64,000 bases of DNA from Paenibacillus ferrarius. GTDB taxonomy: Bacteria; Bacillota; Bacilli; Paenibacillales; NBRC-103111. The stretch spans positions 124,001 through 188,000 of the forward strand of contig NZ_MBTG01000015.1 of assembly GCF_002027705.1 (NCBI RefSeq), given 5' to 3'. The notes under the pieces were generated by a model. That model worked only from the letters and a program-made list of their open reading frames with translations. It was not told the origin of the DNA and made no database searches. The position numbers and the translations under genes are program-made. Shown one piece after another: positions 60,886-64,000 of this stretch; the first letter of the stretch is position 1; every line of letters begins with the position of its first letter.

Positions 60886-61845
60886 TGATGTGGAGTGCGA
60901 ACGACTAGCTTACGAGAGGATGATGTGGAGCTGCGGCACGACTACCTTACGAGAGGATGATGTGGAGTTGCGGTACGACTAGTTTGCGGGAGGGTGATGT
61001 GGAGTTGTGGAACGACTTACTTACGAGAGGATGATGTGGAGTTGTGGAACGACTTGCTTGCGGGAGGATGATGTGGAGCTACGGAACGACTAGCTTGCGG
61101 GAGGGTGATGTGGAGTTGCGGTACGACTTGCTTGCGGGAGGATGATGTGGAGTGCGAACGACTTGCTTGCGGGAGGGTGATGTGGAGTTGCGGCACGACT
61201 ACCTTACGGGAGGATGATGTGGAGTTCCGGCACGACTAACTTGCGGGAGGGTGATGTGGAGCTACGGAACGACTAGTTTGCGGGAGGGTGATGTGGAGTT
61301 GTGGAACGACTTGCTTGCGGGAGGATGATGTGGAGTTGTGGAACGACTTGCTTGCGGGAGGATGATGTGGAGTTGTGGAACGACTACCTTGCGGGAGGGT
61401 GTTGTGGAGCTACTACCTTGCGGGAGGGTGATGTGGAGTGCGAACGACTAGCTTGCGGGAGGGTGATGTGGAGCTGCGGAACGACTAGCTTACGAGAGGA
61501 TGATGTGGAGTTGCGCTACGACTAACTTGTGTGAGGATGATGTGGAGCTACGGAACGACTAGTTTACGGAAGGTGATGTGGAGCTGCGCTACGACTAACT
61601 TGTGGGAGGATGATGTGGAGTTGCGGTACGACTAGCTTACGAGAGGATGATGTGGAGTGCGAACGACTAGCTTACGAGAGGATGATGTGGAGCTGCGGAA
61701 TGACTTGCTTGCGGGAGGGTGATGTGGAGCTGCGGAACGACTACCTTGCGGGAGGGTGATGTGGAGCTCCGGCACGACTAGCTTGCGGGAGGGTGATGTG
61801 GAACTGCGGCACGACTAGCTTGCGGGAGGGTGATGTGAAGCTGAG
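60886..61845. repeat. Tandem array of about 26 imperfect 37-bp units
   Basis: The unit runs GATGATGTGGAG, then a variable part such as TTGCGGTAC, GTGCGAAC or CTACGGAAC, then GACTAGCTTGCGGGAG. Copies differ by base substitutions and by short deletions in the variable part (several 35-bp units, one 29-bp unit). Too similar to each other for a CRISPR and too out of frame for coding. Probably expands by slippage or recombination. Confidence 0.9.
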
Positions 61846-61893
61846 TGCTGGCTGGAGAATGTATTGTGGGTAAATCCCCTAGCACCGAACTCT

Positions 61894-61917
61894 AAGGGAA
61901 CTATGATACGCTATTTG
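61894..61917 (+). repeat. Dispersed 24-bp repeat, copy 1
   Basis: AAGGGAACTATGATACGCTA followed by TTTG; matches 61946-61969 with two differences and appears inverted at 62002-62025. Confidence 0.7.
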
Positions 61918-61945
61918 TACTAGAATTCGTGGATTGGGTACCCAA

Positions 61946-61969
61946 AGGGAACTGTGGTACGCTATTTGG
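61946..61969 (+). repeat. Dispersed 24-bp repeat, copy 2
   Basis: AAGGGAACTGTGGTACGCTA followed by TTTG; differs from copy 1 at two positions. Confidence 0.7.
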
Positions 61970-62001
61970 TTACTTTTCGCCCCCAGAAGCCTGAATTCCC
62001 T

Positions 62002-62025
62002 CCAATAGCGTACTCCAGTTCCGCT
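62002..62025 (-). repeat. Dispersed 24-bp repeat, inverted copy 3
   Basis: Read on the minus strand it gives AGCGGAACTGGAGTACGCTA followed by TTGG, the same family; a further partial copy (AGGAACTATGATCC) is at 62061-62075. Confidence 0.65.
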
Positions 62026-62102
62026 TGATCGCCTTTTGTGCCCATTTCTCTATACATAGAGGATCATAGTTCCTCCTCAGCGTGGGCGTTTCCCTTCAAC
62101 AA

Positions 62103-62140
62103 CAAAAAAAACAGCTGGAAGCATTCCGCTGCCAACTGTT
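62103..62140 (-). terminator. Terminator of tex
   Basis: On the minus strand AACAGTTGG-CAGC and GCTTCCAGCTGTT arms are followed by seven T. Confidence 0.85.
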
Positions 62141-62153
62141 TACTGTTTAATGT

Positions 62154-64000
62154 TTATGCTTGCTGAGGTTTTTTCATGGTCAAGCTAACGCGACCCTTCT
62201 TCTCGTCGACGCTGAGTACCCAGACTTGGACAATGTCTCCGACAGAGACTACATCCATCGGGTGTTTCACGAAGCCGTTTTTGAGCTGAGAGATGTGCAC
62301 CAGCCCATCGTTCTTGATGCCGATATCGACGAAGGCACCGAAGTCGATAACGTTGCGCACCGTGCCGGTCAACTCCATGCCCGGCGCAAGGTCTTCCAGC
62401 TGCAGCACATCGGTGCGGAAGATCGGCGCGGGAACTTCTTCCCGCGGATCTCGCCCAGGCCGCTGCAGGCTGTCTAAGATGTCCCGCATCGTCGGGACAC
62501 CAACGCCCAGCTTCGGAGCCAGCTCCTCTGGCTCCAGCGTCTGGAGCAGCGCTAGCAGCTGCTGAGAGCCCAGCTGCGCCAACTCCAGGCGCAGCTCCTT
62601 GAACAGCCGATCCACCACGTCGTAGGACTCCGGATGGATCGGGGTGTTGTCGAGCGGGTTCCGCCCGCCCGCGATGCGCATGAACCCGACGCACTGCTCG
62701 AAGGTTTTCGCGCCAAGGCGCGGAACCTTCGCGAGCTCCTTGCGGGAGCTGAACTTGCCATTCTCCTCGCGATACTTGACGATATTCTTGGCCAGTGTCG
62801 CGTTCACGCCCGACACATACGAGAGCAGTGACGGGGACGCGGTGTTGAGGTCCACGCCAACATGGTTAACGGCCGACTCGACGACGGCCTTCAAGTTCTC
62901 GTCCAGACGTTTCTGCGAAACGTCATGCTGGTACTGCCCGACGCCGATCGCTTTCGGCTCGATTTTTACAAGCTCCGCGAGCGGGTCTTGCAGCCTCCGT
63001 GCGATGGAGATCGCGCTGCGCTCCGCAACATCGAGCTCCGGGAACTCCGTCTGCGCCAGCTTCGACGCGGAGTACACGCTCGCCCCCGCTTCGTTCACGA
63101 TCAAGTACTTGAGCTTCTGCTCCTTGATCTCGCCTATCAGCTCCGCTACAAACTGCTCCGTTTCACGGGAAGCCGTTCCATTCCCAATCACGATCAGCTC
63201 CACACCGTGCTTGCTGATCAATTGCTTGAACTTCGCCTTCGCCTCCGCCACTTTATTATTCGGTGGCGTCGGGTAGGTTACGGCGATTTCAAGCATTTTA
63301 CCGGTGTCGTCAATAACGGCCAGCTTACAGCCTGTCCGGAAAGCTGGATCGACCCCGAGCACCACATGCCCTTTGACCGGCGCTTGGAGCAGCAGATTAC
63401 GCAGATTTTCCGCGAAAATCTTAATCGCTTGCTCCTCGCCCATCTCCGTCATTTCTCCGCGAACCTCGCGTTCGATGGAGGGCGCCAGCAATCTTTTATA
63501 AGCATCTTCAACGACAGCACGAAGCACATCCTGCACAACCGATTGCCCTTTAATCACTTGCCGCGACATATAGTCATGAATCTTATCAACCGTAACATCC
63601 AAGCCAACCTTCAGAACTTCCTCCCGCTCCCCGCGATTAATCGCAAGAATACGGTGGGGCGGCAGACGTTTGACAGGCTCTTGGTACGCATAGTACATCT
63701 CATACACAGACTCCAGCTTGGCATCCTTCGCTTCTGTTCGCATAATCCCCTGATCTTGCGTATATCTGCGTACCCAAGCCCGAATCTTTGCATCATCCGC
63801 GATATTCTCCGCCAGGATATCCATAGCGCCTTGAATCGCATCCGCCGCGCTTCCTACCTGTATTTCCTCGTTCACATAACGCTGCGCTTCTTGCTCCAGC
63901 GAACCTTGACGAGGCTGTTTCCAAATCCACTCCGCTAAAGGCTCCAAGCCGCGTTCTTTGGCAACACTAGCTCTTGTCTTGCGCTTTTGACGGTAAGGTC
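62154..64000 (-). CDS. tex: Tex-family transcription accessory protein, partial (5' end outside window)
   Basis: The C-terminal 615 or so residues of a protein usually about 720-750 long; the frame stays open to position 64000. Order: helical part, YqgF-like RNase H-fold domain (VLGVDPAFRTGCKLAVID), helix-hairpin-helix region (ASPSLLSYVSGVNATLAKNI), and C-terminal S1 domain (GTVRNVIDFGAFVDIGIKND) near the end. Tex binds nucleic acids and affects transcription. The GC content of the middle part (62.4-63.3 kb) is higher than that of the EPS island. Confidence 0.95.
   Translation of the reverse strand, partial: PYRQKRKTRASVAKERGLEPLAEWIWKQPRQGSLEQEAQRYVNEEIQVGSAADAIQGAMDILAENIADDAKIRAWVRRYTQDQGIMRTEAKDAKLESVYEMYYAYQEPVKRLPPHRILAINRGEREEVLKVGLDVTVDKIHDYMSRQVIKGQSVVQDVLRAVVEDAYKRLLAPSIEREVRGEMTEMGEEQAIKIFAENLRNLLLQAPVKGHVVLGVDPAFRTGCKLAVIDDTGKMLEIAVTYPTPPNNKVAEAKAKFKQLISKHGVELIVIGNGTASRETEQFVAELIGEIKEQKLKYLIVNEAGASVYSASKLAQTEFPELDVAERSAISIARRLQDPLAELVKIEPKAIGVGQYQHDVSQKRLDENLKAVVESAVNHVGVDLNTASPSLLSYVSGVNATLAKNIVKYREENGKFSSRKELAKVPRLGAKTFEQCVGFMRIAGGRNPLDNTPIHPESYDVVDRLFKELRLELAQLGSQQLLALLQTLEPEELAPKLGVGVPTMRDILDSLQRPGRDPREEVPAPIFRTDVLQLEDLAPGMELTGTVRNVIDFGAFVDIGIKNDGLVHISQLKNGFVKHPMDVVSVGDIVQVWVLSVDEKKGRVSLTMKKPQQA

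Larger units (their letters stand above)
60874..62153. other. Gene-free repeat region between wHTH gene and tex
   Basis: 1.28 kb without credible genes. Most is a 37-bp tandem array (60886-61845). It is followed by dispersed 24-bp repeats (61894-62076) and the tex terminator. Open frames inside the array are repeat artefacts, because 37 is not a multiple of three and frame changes each unit. Confidence 0.75.

Noticed and set aside
61301..61525. 74-codon open frame in the repeat array
   Set aside because: It merely reads through tandem units of a non-multiple-of-three length; no ribosome site of its own and repeats are equally open in other places.
60886..61845. Possible CRISPR array
   Set aside because: Units are contiguous 37-bp copies with small substitutions; there are no unique spacers of constant length between conserved repeats and no cas genes nearby.
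62644..63938. Long plus-strand ORFs opposite tex (210 and 358 codons)
   Set aside because: Antisense to conserved Tex domains; length results from the GC-rich codon use of tex.

Overview
The window looks like chromosomal DNA of an endospore-forming Firmicute close to Paenibacillus. The signs are a paeninodin-type lasso peptide cluster, the cortex morphogenetic protein CmpA, AGGAGG-type ribosome sites, bL25/Ctc, and a cell-surface polysaccharide locus with a Bacillus-like BY-kinase/Wzz pair. Almost everything from 1 to 51 kb is on the minus strand. No complete mobile element, prophage, CRISPR array or rRNA gene was seen.

Positions 1-40.9 kb form one large exopolysaccharide (EPS)/biofilm island. 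Reading along the minus strand it holds: an HD-GYP protein and a small LuxR-type regulator (39.6-40.9 kb); an operon starting with Wzz (EpsA-like) and BY-kinase (EpsB-like) that continues through a HlyD-like adaptor, a secreted protein and a compact RiPP-like cassette (30.4-39.4 kb: small precursor, HprK-like kinase, PqqD-like protein, S26 peptidase, ABC exporter, nucleotidyltransferase); a lasso peptide operon C-A-K-B1-B2-nucleotidyltransferase-D (23.3-30.2 kb); a ten-gene polysaccharide operon (glycosyltransferases, acetyltransferase, pyruvyl transferase, GH88/105-like protein, Wzx flippase; 13.2-23.1 kb); two beta-helix proteins (8.2-12.8 kb); and a second sugar operon (CapD/EpsC-like, GalU, three glycosyltransferases, EpsG polymerase, GalE; 1-7.7 kb). 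Palindromes of the form GTTCTTT-AT-AAAGAAC sit at the promoters of most of these units. They match the published operator of the biofilm repressor SinR (GTTCTYT inverted repeat), so EPS and lasso peptide production are probably co-regulated.

Positions 41-51 kb hold a collagen-like secreted/surface protein, a four-gene mannose-related operon (GT4, alpha/alpha-barrel protein, GDP-mannose pyrophosphorylase, DUF1861/GH130-like), bL25, a small XRE regulator, and an H-NOX signalling operon (HD-GYP response regulator, H-NOX, hybrid kinase, response regulator). The H-NOX operon would link nitric oxide or redox sensing to c-di-GMP.

Positions 51-64 kb are ordinary chromosomal backbone: a Rpn/PD-(D/E)XK nuclease, four tRNAs (Glu, Leu, Asn, Ser), CorA, a chemotaxis receptor, SprT-like protein, a membrane-bound alpha/beta hydrolase, CmpA, a wHTH-like protein, about 26 tandem copies of a 37-bp repeat, and the 3' part of tex. 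The most novel item is the RiPP-like cassette at 30.4-34.9 kb. Its precursor has a lasso-type YxxP leader motif but a glycine/asparagine/lysine-rich tail without any acidic residue, and the cassette has no cyclase, so the product cannot be a lasso peptide.
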